Source of the DNA: Naegleria lovaniensis
Lineage: Eukaryota > Heterolobosea > Eutetramitea > Acrasida > Naegleriidae
Direction: 5' to 3'
Length of the DNA: 64,000 nucleotides
Assembly (NCBI RefSeq): GCF_003324165.1
Contig: NW_025407828.1
Span: 558,001 to 622,000, forward strand
The position numbers were made by a program, and so were the translations under genes. Under the pieces are notes generated by a model. That model saw only the letters and a program-made list of their open reading frames with translations. It had not been told where the DNA came from and ran no database searches. Shown piece after piece: positions 1 through 10,020 of the stretch (positions are counted from its first letter, which is position 1; every line of letters starts with the position of its first letter).

Positions 1-2
1 AC

Positions 3-1088
3 GCTTTATTATATTCTGGATTTTGTGGACCAGAAAGTTCTGAAAATAATCAAACCAGACCTAATTTTGTATTTTCTGCAAAGGATTTTATTGGATATGA
101 AATTGGACTAGAAATTCTAAAGAAGATACTTAAGATTGAAGATAAATCAAAATTGATGAAACAGATTATTCAAGAAAGGATCAAATTGCTCTTGCAATCT
201 TCAGACCACAACATCGATTTGGAATCCATTGTTATGCTTAGACTCGCAGAGTTAGATGGTACACGGTTGTCAAAAATTGGTTGTTTCAAACCACTAATCA
301 CCAACAATCCAATTTTAAAAGGCCACATATTCAAGTGTAAACATTGTTTAGATGCAAATGGATATGTAGAGTACTGTATTTCCAAACAAGTTATAGCACC
401 AGAGAATAAGAAGGATATGAATGGAGAAGAATTGTTCTGGACACACTTTTCCAAGAAGAAGTGGGATTTATTAGATGGAGTTTTTATAACTCCATCTAAT
501 GAACACCATAACGATTTGTTTGGTATTAACAGAGTTAACGATTCTACAGACATGATTATTCCAATAGGTTTCCAGTGTAAAGTTCAATCTGGAGCTAAAT
601 TTGACCCACATTCATATTTTAGCTCCACTATTCCTGAACTATTTTATCTCGATAATTATGGAAAATTGAAATCTGACACCCTCTACAATTTAAATTGTAA
701 TCATGTTGAAGAAACCAAGATTAAGGATCAAAAACAATATCGTTTCGTTGTGATGGATAAATCAAAAAAGATAATAGATGATGCGAATGGTAAAGGCATG
801 AAAGTTAGTTCAAGTGCAAAATGGTACAGTGGCAAAAGAAATGATATTTTACAAGTATTTAAATCATCAAAAATGATGCAAGTGTGTATTGGATTTCATA
901 CAACTGAAACATTCTCAAACAAGATTGTAAAGAAATACCAGCAAAACTATTTGTGCTCCTTTATTGACATGAGCAATTATGACTTACTCTTCGATAAAGA
1001 ATGGGAGACATATTTAAGGAGCTTTTTAACCACAGTGGCCGAACGAGTGAACAGCAACAATAAGAAGAATAATTTGGAAAAGAAATAA
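3..1088 (+). CDS. Hypothetical protein, 3' part only; possible nuclease-like fold
   Basis: The frame is open from base 3 and stays open to a TAA at 1086-1088, so the gene enters from the left edge and its start lies outside. The first in-frame ATG (156) is therefore internal. About 361 residues are visible. I do not recognise the family. One stretch reads WDLLDGVFI and, about 33 residues after its Asp, IGFQCKV. This spacing of Asp and a Q-x-K strand resembles the PD-(D/E)xK restriction-endonuclease fold found in some Crinkler-like proteins, but that is a weak guess. A lone CKHC pair sits about 65 residues after the ATG at 156. The C-terminal 20 residues are Asn/Lys-rich. The stop is followed about 180 bases later by the end of a decayed kinase gene on the other strand. 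Confidence 0.6.
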   Translation, partial: ALLYSGFCGPESSENNQTRPNFVFSAKDFIGYEIGLEILKKILKIEDKSKLMKQIIQERIKLLLQSSDHNIDLESIVMLRLAELDGTRLSKIGCFKPLITNNPILKGHIFKCKHCLDANGYVEYCISKQVIAPENKKDMNGEELFWTHFSKKKWDLLDGVFITPSNEHHNDLFGINRVNDSTDMIIPIGFQCKVQSGAKFDPHSYFSSTIPELFYLDNYGKLKSDTLYNLNCNHVEETKIKDQKQYRFVVMDKSKKIIDDANGKGMKVSSSAKWYSGKRNDILQVFKSSKMMQVCIGFHTTETFSNKIVKKYQQNYLCSFIDMSNYDLLFDKEWETYLRSFLTTVAERVNSNNKKNNLEKK

Positions 1089-1268
1089 TAAGGAGAAACA
1101 ACAGTTTGCCATTATACCTGAGGGACTGAACAAATCTACAGGCAGAGCCCACGTAGTGGCATCAAATCCAACCTCTCTCATTTTTCAATTGGCTCCTGAT
1201 CGCGGCGATCCGATTCAACCCAAAACAAGGTACTCGATTTTGAAAAATTGAAAGATAAATATTTTGCA

Positions 1269-3683
1269 TTACACGCTTGAAAGGACTTGCTCAAAAGTAA
1301 TTCTCTCCGAGGGCTTTTCACAGAGCATCATAGAGACCAATTTCACAAACTCTTTCGAATACAAATCAATAGAATGATAGTTCTGTAATTGACTTGTCAA
1401 AAATCCAAAATTATATTTGTCGCTCGAATGGAAGACATGGCAAGCATTGCGTGAACATCAAGAGTCATCACTTTCTTTTCAATAAATTCTGTCCATAAAT
1501 TTCCTTTCATCAATTCCATTTTAATTCCCATAAACGAAGGAGGATTGTTGATGATAATTCCTTCATATATCGAAAGAATATGTGGATGGGATCATTGATT
1601 CAATCTCAATGTTTCATTAAAGTACTCATTTTCTCCATATTTCATAAAGTTCACAGCAATGTCCTTTCCAATCGAATTGTCATAAACTTTATAGACATGA
1701 CCAAATCCTCCTCGAGCTATAAATGAATATTGGTTTGGATACTTTCATCTAAATACGTTTCATATTCATATCGGTCATTGTCTTTAATGGAGGAAACAAC
1801 ATCTAACGCTATGCTATCTTGAACTTGTTTTCTTGGAACATGACAAGTGATTAATAATTTTTCCTCATTATATGCAATTTCATAGTTTGATTGAACATTC
1901 AAAATCACACAATTAGACTTCTCTTTAGAAAGTATTTCAAGACATCATATTGAATTCACCAAACGAACAATTCTTCTCATTGACCTCAGTGGTTTGAAGA
2001 AGTTTCAAAATTTGAATGATTGGTTTGTACATGATAGTTCCAGAGTCTTCCAAAGTGAGAATATAACAACATGTATCAGCAGTGGTGGATGTCGAATATG
2101 GTTGACAAGACTTTTCATTTAGATCCAACTTTGTTGCATTACGTACATCTCCCACTAATACAGGACATAGAAATGTATCGTACGTAGTTACAAAATTCTC
2201 CTTAATAGATTGGTGGCTTGCTCTTGATACGCTGTTGGAGCTGGAGGACTTGTTTCTTTGAGAAACTTTGGATAAAGTATCATTCAACCTTGGATGTTGC
2301 CAACCACATTGAGCTTCCAAAACAAAATCTTGTCTCACAACAGTCATGTTAACATTGTCCATATGGTCCTGAGTTGGGTTGAATGGGCATAAACAAATGC
2401 TTTCCGATTCCATTAATGGTTTACATGTTTCGCGATATGCCATGTCGTTTCTACTTTTCTTTGATATTTCAACCAAAAAGCCCTATCAAATCCTTTCAAA
2501 AAAGCATAATCTTGTGAAGATGTGAAAATAGGATGAACAGTTATGCCAAATTTCACAAATTCATCCAATTCCTTGTGAGTTTTGAAATAAAATTTGGAAT
2601 TGATTTCAATTTTCTTTCTCATGTGTTGAATTAATTGAAGTGTGTCATTGTCTGTGGTTATGACATTTGAATCCAATAACACTTTCTTCAATTCCTTGTC
2701 AACTTTGTAAACGCGCTCACCAGCTCCACGTTGTTTCATTTTCCCCAAATACTTTTTAGTTTTGGCATCAATGTTGTGTTCAAATTCAATTATCGTATTC
2801 AATGCTTCAATGGCAGCTTCAGTGAAATGTTGACAATTACATTTCGTTTTGTCATACATTTTTGTTCCATTCCATTCAGCACAAAGCTGCAAAGAGCTTT
2901 AAGTTTTTGATTGCCTCTCAGTTCCCTTAATTTCACTAATAGTAGCACCAAACACAGCCTTAGCAGAAGATCGCTGTCTAACGGTAGCAAGAGATTTGAT
3001 CTCGTATATTAAACCACTTCCACTTACCATTCCATTGGTCAATCCAAATTTTCTAACGAATCTATGTTGTGTAGCTTTGCTCAATTCAGTGATAACAAGT
3101 GTTACTTTCATCTTGGACTCGTGGTCTATTCCTTGCCTTGTTTCCGTCTTGTAGCTCTCTATACGTGGATTCAAATATTCATACATGAATCTGTTAGGGA
3201 ATGGTTGACTTGGATTTTGAGTTGTTGTGTATAGATGCTTTTGAAATGAAATCCAACTTGTGCATACAAAATTCAAAAGCCTGCTTTTGTTTGACACTGA
3301 ATTGATTCTCATCCCATGAAGGGCATGGAAAAACTACTGAATCTTCGCTTTTCATTGATTCATTCATTATATCAATAGCCAGGTCATCCATTTCATGAAA
3401 ATTGGTGTCGAGACATTTGGCTTGAAATTCTTTCAGAGCAGAAACTTTTTTGACAATAGAATTAGTAAAACCCACTGGTACACCCAAACGTTTTAAGTCG
3501 TCGAGAGTCATTGGACCGAGTAATGCCCCATTGATTAGATGCGTTTTCAATACTATTTTATTCATCGCATGAAATAATTAATTTGGCAAATTTTTGATGT
3601 AAATACAAGAACATACTTTCATGAACTTGTTTGTCTGTAATTTTTTGATTGGTCAAGAATTGAAGAACAACAGAGGATCCCAT
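1269..3683 (-). pseudogene. Decayed SAM-domain protein kinase gene
   Basis: The 5' end looks sound. An ATG at 3683 opens a short exon ending at 3617 with a GTATGT donor, and the next exon starts at 3552 after AATAG. Together they encode a SAM-like domain ending in ALLGPMTLDDLKRLGV. Downstream the coding signal switches frame near 3220, meets an in-frame TAA at 2899-2901, switches frame again near 2460, and is broken repeatedly between 1940 and 1700. A kinase glycine loop (ARGGFGHVYKVYD, about 1710) follows. The lysine expected in the next strand is Asn (IAVNF), and a further stop lies near 1590. The hallmark HRD, DFG and APE segments are absent. A C-lobe end (EKPSERITFEQVLSSV) then runs to a TAA at 1269. 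I count at least five breaks plus an internal deletion. This is a dead copy of a host gene family, not a mobile element. Confidence 0.7.
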
Positions 3684-4105
3684 TCCGAGAGAGGAATATT
3701 GTCAATGGCATGGTTGTTTTGACATTTTTTTGAAATATTTCTATGAGCTTACAAAAACAAAATGCGTCCTCCATGATAGACAAATATCAAATTTTAACCC
3801 CAGAGACAGAGCATTCTATATCCACCATGACGGACATATGACTAATGATACACAAACCACAAATAAGATCCAGCACCCATTAGTTTACAAAAACTGGACA
3901 GAAATCCAAATCCTCCTCACTATTTACTATAAGGACACGATAAACACTAAAAACCAATAATCTGATACCTGTCCCACTGGGACTAAATAAAGTTCAATCT
4001 ATTTTTTTGAAATATTGAAAACTTTTCTGTTGTCAGCAACTAACCGAATGATATCAAACCTATGCCAGTTAACATGTACTGATAGTGTTATACTTGTCGC
4101 TCTGC
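3684..4105. other. Intergenic stretch with no supported gene
   Basis: This 422-base stretch holds only one open frame of about 76 codons on the plus strand (3730-3960). It has no recognisable motif and reads like AT-rich random sequence. It probably contains the promoter of the decayed kinase gene to its left and the 3' end region of the helical-repeat gene to its right. I see no RNA gene or repeat in it. Confidence 0.4.
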
Positions 4106-5320
4106 CTATTCAGCTCCAACACTCTCATCTGACAATTCAGCTAATTCTATCAGCTCATCATATTTTTTCTTAATTTTCCTCAATTGATTTGTTTTTTGAT
4201 ACCAATCACTCATCCGTTTGTGATTTGGATACAGTTGTGCACACCTTTCCATAGAACGTATGTAGTAGTGATACCAAGTTGCCGTTTGTGAAATGCTTTC
4301 AAAGTTAAGGTGATTGAGAAAGAAGGTTGTAATTGTCACAAAGTGTAACAATAATGACACGGCCATCAAGTTATCACTTGATTTTAAATAATAGTCAATA
4401 AGTATCATAACTGCATCAACGTACAATATTAGGTCATTTTCTAACGCTGGTTGAGGAAAATCCTTGGCTACCGATTGCTTTTCATCATGAAACGTGTGAT
4501 AGAATTCAAATACTTTTTTGGAGAAATGAAAAGCCAAACCAACGTGATACTGTAGCTGTTTTGTTTCTTCCAAGTTCCTTTCTTCAGTAAAATCCCATTG
4601 GATATCTTCAAGAGTCCTGAATTCTGAGAGAAGTCTGTTCAAAAGGGAAATACAAGAAACGTGCTTTCGAATTTCAAAGAATTTTTACACCTTCCAGAAT
4701 AAACTCCTCCACCAAATAAAAAGGTTCTTACGGGATCGTCGTTTGTGGAACGAGTAATTGGCACTGTCGTAATTCTTCTCTTACTTGCATTTTCTCCATC
4801 TCTGACAGGTATGGCCTGTTTCGTTCTTGTAATGCTTTATGTAAATGCTTGATCATTCTATGAGAAGGTCTAACACCAAAAACGACCCCTTTCCGTATTG
4901 TCACTTTCATTTCTTCCAAAGAACATGTTTCCATTTTCCGTTCTTGAATTAAACACCACCGAGATTCGAATTGTTGATCAAACAAAGAAGCTTTCATACA
5001 GTAATTCGAGGCTTCTTCGTAGTAATTTGCGCAGTCTTTTAAGCTGGATTGAAAATTTTTGGAGTTTGATCTCATCTCCAGGCAATGTACCAACTGCATA
5101 TAACAATTGCATATTCGAGAGATTCCGTCTCCTCCGAAAAGTCGGAAAGCAACAACAAGACTCTAATCCAATCTTTAATGTCCTCCTTTGCTTCAGGGTC
5201 ATGGATTCTGTAACTATCATTTTCTTTTTTCAATTTCTCAACGATTATTAATTCGTGCCCTTGTTCGAGCAAATAAAGCGTGAATGAACATCGAATACAA
5301 CTTAAAAGATATCTATGAAG
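4106..5320 (-). CDS. Helical-repeat protein, possibly KIF-binding-protein-like; frame broken
   Basis: Two coding blocks are joined by a good intron at 4635-4731 (GTAAGA donor, pyrimidine-rich AACAG acceptor), giving VPQTTIP-LLSEFRTLED across the joint. The product is all-helical and TPR-like. The last 150 residues, with FPQPALEND and a following pair of long helices, remind me of the C-terminus of kinesin-family binding protein (KIFBP), but this is only an impression. Two oddities mark the 5' half. Near 5100 the frame must shift by one base (ESLEYAIVIC to QLVHCLEM) with no usable intron. Upstream, the open frame is bounded by a TAA at 5321-5323 with no ATG inside, so the first exon is unresolved; an ATG at about 5378 lies in the same frame beyond two stops. 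Either the gene is recently broken or the assembly carries an error. It lies just downstream of prohibitin on the same strand. Confidence 0.5.
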
Positions 5321-5426
5321 TTAAATGTAGTTTTATTCAATAAACAATTTTCCAATTTTTTTGAAATCCAACTGGAATGCCATTTCTCAATGTCATGCAG
5401 TTTATTCTCTTGTTGTTGAAAAACAA

Positions 5427-6398
5427 TTATATCTCTGGAGATTGTTTGGTTTGGCTGTCGTTGGTATCAACAGTAATGGAAGTATCCACTGGTTTGAAAT
5501 TAGAATTCAAGTTCAATAATAAAGTATCGCTATTGAGGAATATTCTGTTTTGTGAAGCACTAAGGGTTTCAGCAATTTGTTGAGCTGCTTCAATTCTTCG
5601 CAAATCTAAAAAGGCATTATTATTTCGTGTGGCATCTCCAACCAATCGAATGGCTTCGCTTTCTCCTTCAGCTTTAAGAATCATTGACTTTTTCTCCTCC
5701 TTTGCCTTCTCCACAATGAATTTGGCTCTTTCGGCCTCCTGTTGTGCAACCTGTTTTCTTTCAACAGCAGCACTGTATTCGTCTCCAAATCTCAAGTGAG
5801 TAATTGCAACATCATCAATCACAACATTAAAATCTCTTGCACGAGCAACAAGTGAATCTCTGATTCTAGCGCTCACATCAGGACGTTTTGTAAGCAACTC
5901 GGCAGCTGTAAATTGAGCAACCACACTTTTCAACACTTCATTCACAATACTAGGTAAAACTCTATCCGCATAATTCAATCCCAAATTTCTATAAATTTCA
6001 TCCAATCGAGTAACATCAGGCTTGTATAACACACGAACACTCAAATTTACAACTTGTAAATCTTTAGAACCGGTATTTGATGATATTACTTTTGGCGTTG
6101 CTCTTTGGTCATAAATGATAGGTCTTTCAATTCCGGGAATCAGCAAGTGATATCCTTCTCCGAACACTTTATCACCAACACCTGTGAATCGATTAAATTT
6201 AATGGCTTTGAAACCTCCTTCAACAACGTAAATGGAATTGTATAGAGCAAAACCACCCAAGCCAAACATTGCAAGAGCGGCTGTGGCCAGCCCTAAACCT
6301 TTTCCAGCACTGCCTCCGCTTCTGTAAGAGCCACCACGGCCCGAGCCTAACATTCCCGCAATTTGTTTGGCAATTTTCTGTGGATCAAAATCTTGCAT
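5427..6398 (-). CDS. PHB2: Prohibitin-2, mitochondrial inner-membrane scaffold
   Basis: The 323-residue protein starts at the ATG at 6398. The open frame extends 40 codons further upstream, but that part is Ile/Lys-rich and unlike prohibitin. A glycine-rich N-terminus (QIAGMLGSGRGGSYRSGGS) is followed by one hydrophobic anchor (about residues 35-55). Then comes the SPFH/band-7 domain with the PHB2-typical run ISSNTGSKDLQVVNLSVRV, and a long coiled coil (QQEAERAKFIVEKAKEEKK) before an acidic tail. The TGSKDLQ stretch and the extended N-terminus favour PHB2 over PHB1. In known eukaryotes PHB1 and PHB2 form ring complexes in the mitochondrial inner membrane that stabilise proteases and cardiolipin domains. 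No intron is needed. Length is slightly above the usual ~300 residues because of the C-terminal tail. Confidence 0.93.
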   Translation of the reverse strand: MQDFDPQKIAKQIAGMLGSGRGGSYRSGGSAGKGLGLATAALAMFGLGGFALYNSIYVVEGGFKAIKFNRFTGVGDKVFGEGYHLLIPGIERPIIYDQRATPKVISSNTGSKDLQVVNLSVRVLYKPDVTRLDEIYRNLGLNYADRVLPSIVNEVLKSVVAQFTAAELLTKRPDVSARIRDSLVARARDFNVVIDDVAITHLRFGDEYSAAVERKQVAQQEAERAKFIVEKAKEEKKSMILKAEGESEAIRLVGDATRNNNAFLDLRRIEAAQQIAETLSASQNRIFLNSDTLLLNLNSNFKPVDTSITVDTNDSQTKQSPEI

Positions 6399-6577
6399 GA
6401 TGTATGGATAGAATTTGATGAAGAGTATTTTTTTTTGAATTTTGTTAATTTTGATTGAACGGAATTCATTATAAAGAATATGATGAGAATGAAAATTGAC
6501 AAACATTCGCGTCAACACTGTTGTTTACCAACTTGTTATTTGTTAGGTACGTCGTTGCTTATTGGATCGTGTGTGAC

Positions 6578-6709
6578 TCGTTTATAACAAGATCTTGTTT
6601 TATAATTAATGTGAAGCAGGGGTTCCCGAGCGGTCAAAGGGGGTAGACTCAAGTTCTACTGCGCAAGCTTCGTGGGTTCAAATCCCACCTCCTGCAATTT
6701 TTTGATTTT
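6578..6709 (+). repeat. Left arm of an inverted duplication carrying tRNA-Leu(CAA)
   Basis: The 132 bases match the reverse complement of 10146-10277 with only a few differences. The shared block begins at TCGTTTATAACAAGATC, about 38 bases upstream of the tRNA, covers the whole tRNA, and ends in the CAATTTTTTGATTTT tail after it. Homology fades on both sides. The two arms are 3.4 kb apart and face each other, so the tRNA genes are convergently arranged. A small duplication event, not an insertion with obvious ends, is the simplest reading. Confidence 0.85.
6616..6696 (+). tRNA. trnL-CAA: tRNA-Leu(CAA)
   Basis: The 81 bases fold as a class II tRNA. The acceptor GCAGGGG pairs with CTCCTGC (one G-U). 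The D arm holds GAGCGGTCAAA, and the anticodon stem GTAGA/TCTAC encloses the loop CTCAAGT, giving anticodon CAA. A long variable arm follows, then the T arm GTGGG-TTCAAAT-CCCAC and discriminator A. CCA is not encoded. No intron is present. A run of six Ts two bases after the gene fits a Pol III terminator. Confidence 0.95.
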
Positions 6710-6760
6710 CACCTCCTGCAATTTTTTGATTTTTCACCTCCTGCAATTTTTTGATTTTTT
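6686..6760 (+). repeat. Tandem repeat built from the tRNA 3' end
   Basis: Three units of 24-26 bases run head to tail, at 6686-6709, 6710-6734 and 6735-6760. Each reads CACCTCCTGCA followed by ATTTTTTGATTTT(T). The first unit is the genuine 3' end of tRNA-Leu(CAA) plus its terminator, so the others are extra copies of tRNA tail plus terminator. A lone fourth copy lies at 7675-7693, beyond the MITE-like segment. The mirrored tRNA at 10159 has only one unit. Confidence 0.9.
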
Positions 6761-6812
6761 TGAGAGTGATTTTTTGATTTTTCCAGGGAGTGATTTAAAA
6801 TGCCCTGAGAGC

Positions 6813-7641
6813 TGGTGGTCCGGATTTTTTCGTTGAGAGCATGAAATCAGAGAGTTCTTTTACAACATATAACCAATATTAAGAAATAAATATTCATGTC
6901 ACAGTTGGTTGACTCTGATGGAAGCTGGTTATTTGTTGTTTTCGCCAAATAAGCAGTTGCTAAAAGATATATAGTATACGGAGTACCCAGAATTCGTATA
7001 ACGAAAACTCCGTGGAGATTCATCTCGTCAGTTCTAAGATCAGGATGATGATTTTGGTAATAGCGTTGATTGCATTGTTTTGAACTTCTTTAGTTTACGA
7101 GAAAATCAGATGTTGTTGTTTAAGGATATTTTTTTTCATCATCTTTTGCGAAGAGTAAAACCTTTCTTGATTTTCTCAAACAATACAATTCCGTGGAGAT
7201 TCAACTTTTCATTTTCCAAACACACACGTTAGAGTCGATTGATGGTTTAATCTCCATGACCTGAATTGCTGTTGTTGATTAGAATAGAATGTGTCCTCTT
7301 CTCTTAATGATGTTCATCAAAATTTTTTTCAAAAAGTTCATCTTGTCTTTGAAAACGAAACGATTTTTTAAGGATTACCCAAGCATAGAGGCGAGTTGTA
7401 TTGCATGCGTGCACATGAAATGTTGACATATTTCAAACAAACGACTACTATTAATTGTCATCAAAAAAATGCCCAACATACGCGCTTCACAAAAACGCAC
7501 ACACAAATTAGACTCTAAGGATTTGGTACAGAATGGAGTTTTGACGTTAGTTTGATAATACATGATGATTTTGCTTCCGTGTTGCTATTGCATCGCTATC
7601 GCCTCGACTTGTATTTTTTTTGAAAAAAATCCGGACCACCA
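6813..7641. mobile_element. MITE-like segment with terminal inverted repeats (candidate)
   Basis: The left end reads TGGTGGTCCGGATTTTTT (6813-6830) and the right end, read on the other strand, TGGTGGTCCGGATTTTTTTC (7622-7641). The ends are nearly perfect inverted repeats 829 bases apart. Copies of the tRNA-tail repeat lie on both outer sides (6735-6760 and 7675-7693), as if the segment had landed inside a repeat array. I see no clear target-site duplication and no transposase. Inside, the phrase TCCGTGGAGATTCA occurs twice (near 7010 and 7191). Small open frames inside are not convincing. A non-autonomous DNA transposon is likely but not proven. Confidence 0.45.
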
Positions 7642-8342
7642 AGCCACAATCACTTTCCTCCCCCTTGGATTTTTCACCTCCTGCAATTTTTTTAAAAGAC
7701 TTTCTTTCTTAGTGTTCACCATAAATGTTAATTTTATGAAATTGATTCTTAAATTTCAAACACAATGTACGAAGGCTTTCACCTTTTAAAACATGCTTTG
7801 CTTCCAACCAAGCCTAATGCGACAAAAGCCTTTATGAAATAACTGGCGTTGTATTTTTGTCTGGAGTCGCTGCATTTGGCAAGAAAAAAACAACGCAATT
7901 AAGGCACCACCACATTGTCATGACTCAAAAGAGAGCCAAACAAGCCTCATCATGGTCGCCAGGCTCAGACACTCTCAGTAAACAAACGAATAAGAAGAAG
8001 AAGAAGACTATTAATCTCACAAATGGTACAGAGTTGGAAAATACGTCATCGGCACCACCTTTGTCAAAGGCTAGTAACGTGACACATTCATCATCACGAC
8101 AATCTTGGTCCATTGACAGCTGAAACATGCTCCGCAGCTCTTTTGGGTCGAATGATTTCATTAACAATAGTGTACTGCAAGCGTCTGCATCTTCATCATT
8201 GTAATTCCAATCCTGTCCAAGTCATCCACCCTCTTGCAAAATTTTTATTTGGATTGCCTGAGCTTTTGTTGCACTCCTAAGACTTTCAACAATGGAGTTT
8301 CGCTTTAAATGCCAAATTTAAAATAATAATTGTCAAATTTAT
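7642..8342. other. Intergenic region with one doubtful small open frame
   Basis: The stretch carries one stray copy of the tRNA-tail repeat (7675-7693). It also has one 67-codon plus-strand frame from the ATG at 7920 to 8123, rich in Lys, Ser and Thr (TNKKKKKTINLT), with no motif. A minus-strand frame overlaps it. Neither has support beyond being open. The right part is the 3' flank of the beta-propeller gene. Confidence 0.35.
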
Positions 8343-9383
8343 CTATTTGAAAACTTCAATCTTTCTGCCACAACAAGCAATCAGCTCATTCGTAACACGG
8401 TTCAAGCATATATGTCTCAATTTTTCAATATATTCTTCTCTCAACAATGTTTTTCCTTCCTGTGAAAACACCATGACTTTACCATAGTCGTCCTTTTCAC
8501 TGACAACAGTACATACAAATATCCGTCCATTACTCTCCTCAATACACACATCGGTAGGTGAGCAATAATTAATTCCCTTATTTGTTTGCCTTTTAATTGT
8601 TCCTTGTAAGCGAAACGCGCTTGAATGTTGTTGCTCATCCATGTTGGCTTTCTGTTCTTTTTTCAGAATATAAATCTTGTGATTACTGTTGTCAGAAACG
8701 TATAAATATTGATTATGAAAAGCACATCTTGCTATGGAAGGAAATGTAAATGGTATACTACTGGTAGCATTGTAAAATGGAAGCTGTCCCAAGAACTGAC
8801 CATTGGTAGAGTTCACAATGGAAATACATTCAGTATCATGAATATAAATGTAGGCAGGAGAGGAATTCGAGTTCTCAATACACATTCCCCTCACCTGTGT
8901 GGTGAGAGTGGACGTCCAATGAAATGCAGATAACTCTAATGGATCTGTATTCTTCAAAATAGCATCGATGAATTGATGTAAATCGAATTTCTGCAAAATA
9001 TATTGACGATTCATGGTAAACGAAACAATGATGGAATCTCTTCCGCCTGGTTCTCTTCCAAAGGTGACATCTTCTTCAACATCTATACAATCCCAATTAT
9101 GTTTTGTGTCATATTTTGCCAATAAATTTTTGCGAGTGAGATCGAAAATGAATAAATGATCATTGTTTAAAATTAACAGGCAATTGCATCCGTATGATAG
9201 GTGTATTTCGCCGGACAAATAATCTCCCTTTTCCGTAGCAGGAGTGTCTACTTTTCGGAAATTCAAAGAGAATTCTGTCTTGTTTTGAAATTTGTGTGTC
9301 AGCAAACGAAGAAGGTGTCGTGAGCTTTCTTGGATGTCGCTTGGAAGTAAATCAATAAGCGTGATTCGAGACATTGTTTTCAT
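8343..9383 (-). CDS. NHL/beta-propeller-like protein
   Basis: The 346-residue intronless protein has no signal peptide or membrane segment. The N-terminus (ITLIDLLPSDIQESSRHLL) looks like a short helical lead-in. The rest shows repeated strand patterns ending in phrases such as LYVSDNSNHKIYIL, INYCSPTDVCIEESNGRIFVC and LIACCGRKIEVF, as in NHL-type propellers. An ATG three codons further in (MSRITL) is an equally good start. The gene at 23715-25142 has the same build and probably belongs to the same expanded family. NHL propellers usually bind proteins or RNA; no partner can be read from the sequence. Divergent transcription with the Cys-rich gene at 9468 leaves a shared promoter of about 85 bases. 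Confidence 0.75.
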   Translation of the reverse strand: MKTMSRITLIDLLPSDIQESSRHLLRLLTHKFQNKTEFSLNFRKVDTPATEKGDYLSGEIHLSYGCNCLLILNNDHLFIFDLTRKNLLAKYDTKHNWDCIDVEEDVTFGREPGGRDSIIVSFTMNRQYILQKFDLHQFIDAILKNTDPLELSAFHWTSTLTTQVRGMCIENSNSSPAYIYIHDTECISIVNSTNGQFLGQLPFYNATSSIPFTFPSIARCAFHNQYLYVSDNSNHKIYILKKEQKANMDEQQHSSAFRLQGTIKRQTNKGINYCSPTDVCIEESNGRIFVCTVVSEKDDYGKVMVFSQEGKTLLREEYIEKLRHICLNRVTNELIACCGRKIEVFK

Positions 9384-9467
9384 TTATTTTTATTAATTTA
9401 AAAGATAGTTGAGAATTCAGAAGAATCTACTTGGGTTTTCTCATATTCTCAACCAGTTATCTCAATT

Positions 9468-10020
9468 ATGAGCCTCCTACTATCATCATGCAATAAAAAT
9501 CAAAATTTGGGGACAGTTGCTAGACAGATGGAAAAACCTGTCCAAGTCATCCATAAGGTAAACATGTTGTGTGAAGAACCTGCAATGATAGACTTTTCAC
9601 AGTTTGATGCAGCCACCTTGTTTGAGGATGAAGGGAAGGTTTCATCTCAGATGCAAGAAATGCCTACAAAGACATGCATCTTACAAACTCAAAACGTATA
9701 CTGAGCTGCGTCAGGAAGGGAAATTATGTCCTAGACATGTATCTGTTACATTGGAAGAATGTGAAAATTCCAAGGGTGCATGTTTCAAATGTGGAATTGT
9801 TCACATGACACAACTATATTCCTCTCTCAAATGCTTAGCGCAAAATGTGCAGGTCAAGAATCCCTTGTTCGAATGCGAAGATGAGGTTGGCTGCCTTCCA
9901 GAGTGTCAATTGTGTGGCACGGTCATTGAAAATTTGTTTCAAGCCGTAGGAGCTTGTTTGCATCATCTCAACTTGGTTTCTTTGATCAAGCAGAAGTTTT
10001 TAAATAATAATAATAAATAG
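9468..10020 (+). CDS. Small Cys-rich protein; frame changes inside
   Basis: An ATG at 9468 (MSLLLSSCNKNQNLG) opens a frame that stops at 9702-9704. A second frame, open from before 9604 to 10020, carries the Cys-rich part: RCKKC, CPRHV, ACFKCGIVH and PECQLCGTV, which could hold two zinc ions. The two must be joined between about 9640 and 9700. Dropping 19 bases from GTATACTGAG to GCGTCAG would restore frame as a GT...AG unit, but that is far below the usual intron size here. A one-base frameshift or a sequencing error is as likely. I do not recognise the family. Total length would be about 180 residues. Confidence 0.45.

Noticed and set aside
153-155. TTG at 153 as start of the first gene
   Set aside because: The same frame is open to the left edge with matching composition, so the visible part is internal.
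3730-3960. 76-codon frame on the plus strand
   Set aside because: No motif, odd composition, lies in AT-rich spacer.
6813-7641. Reading the MITE-like segment as a gene-bearing transposon
   Set aside because: Open frames inside are under 80 codons and show no transposase motif.
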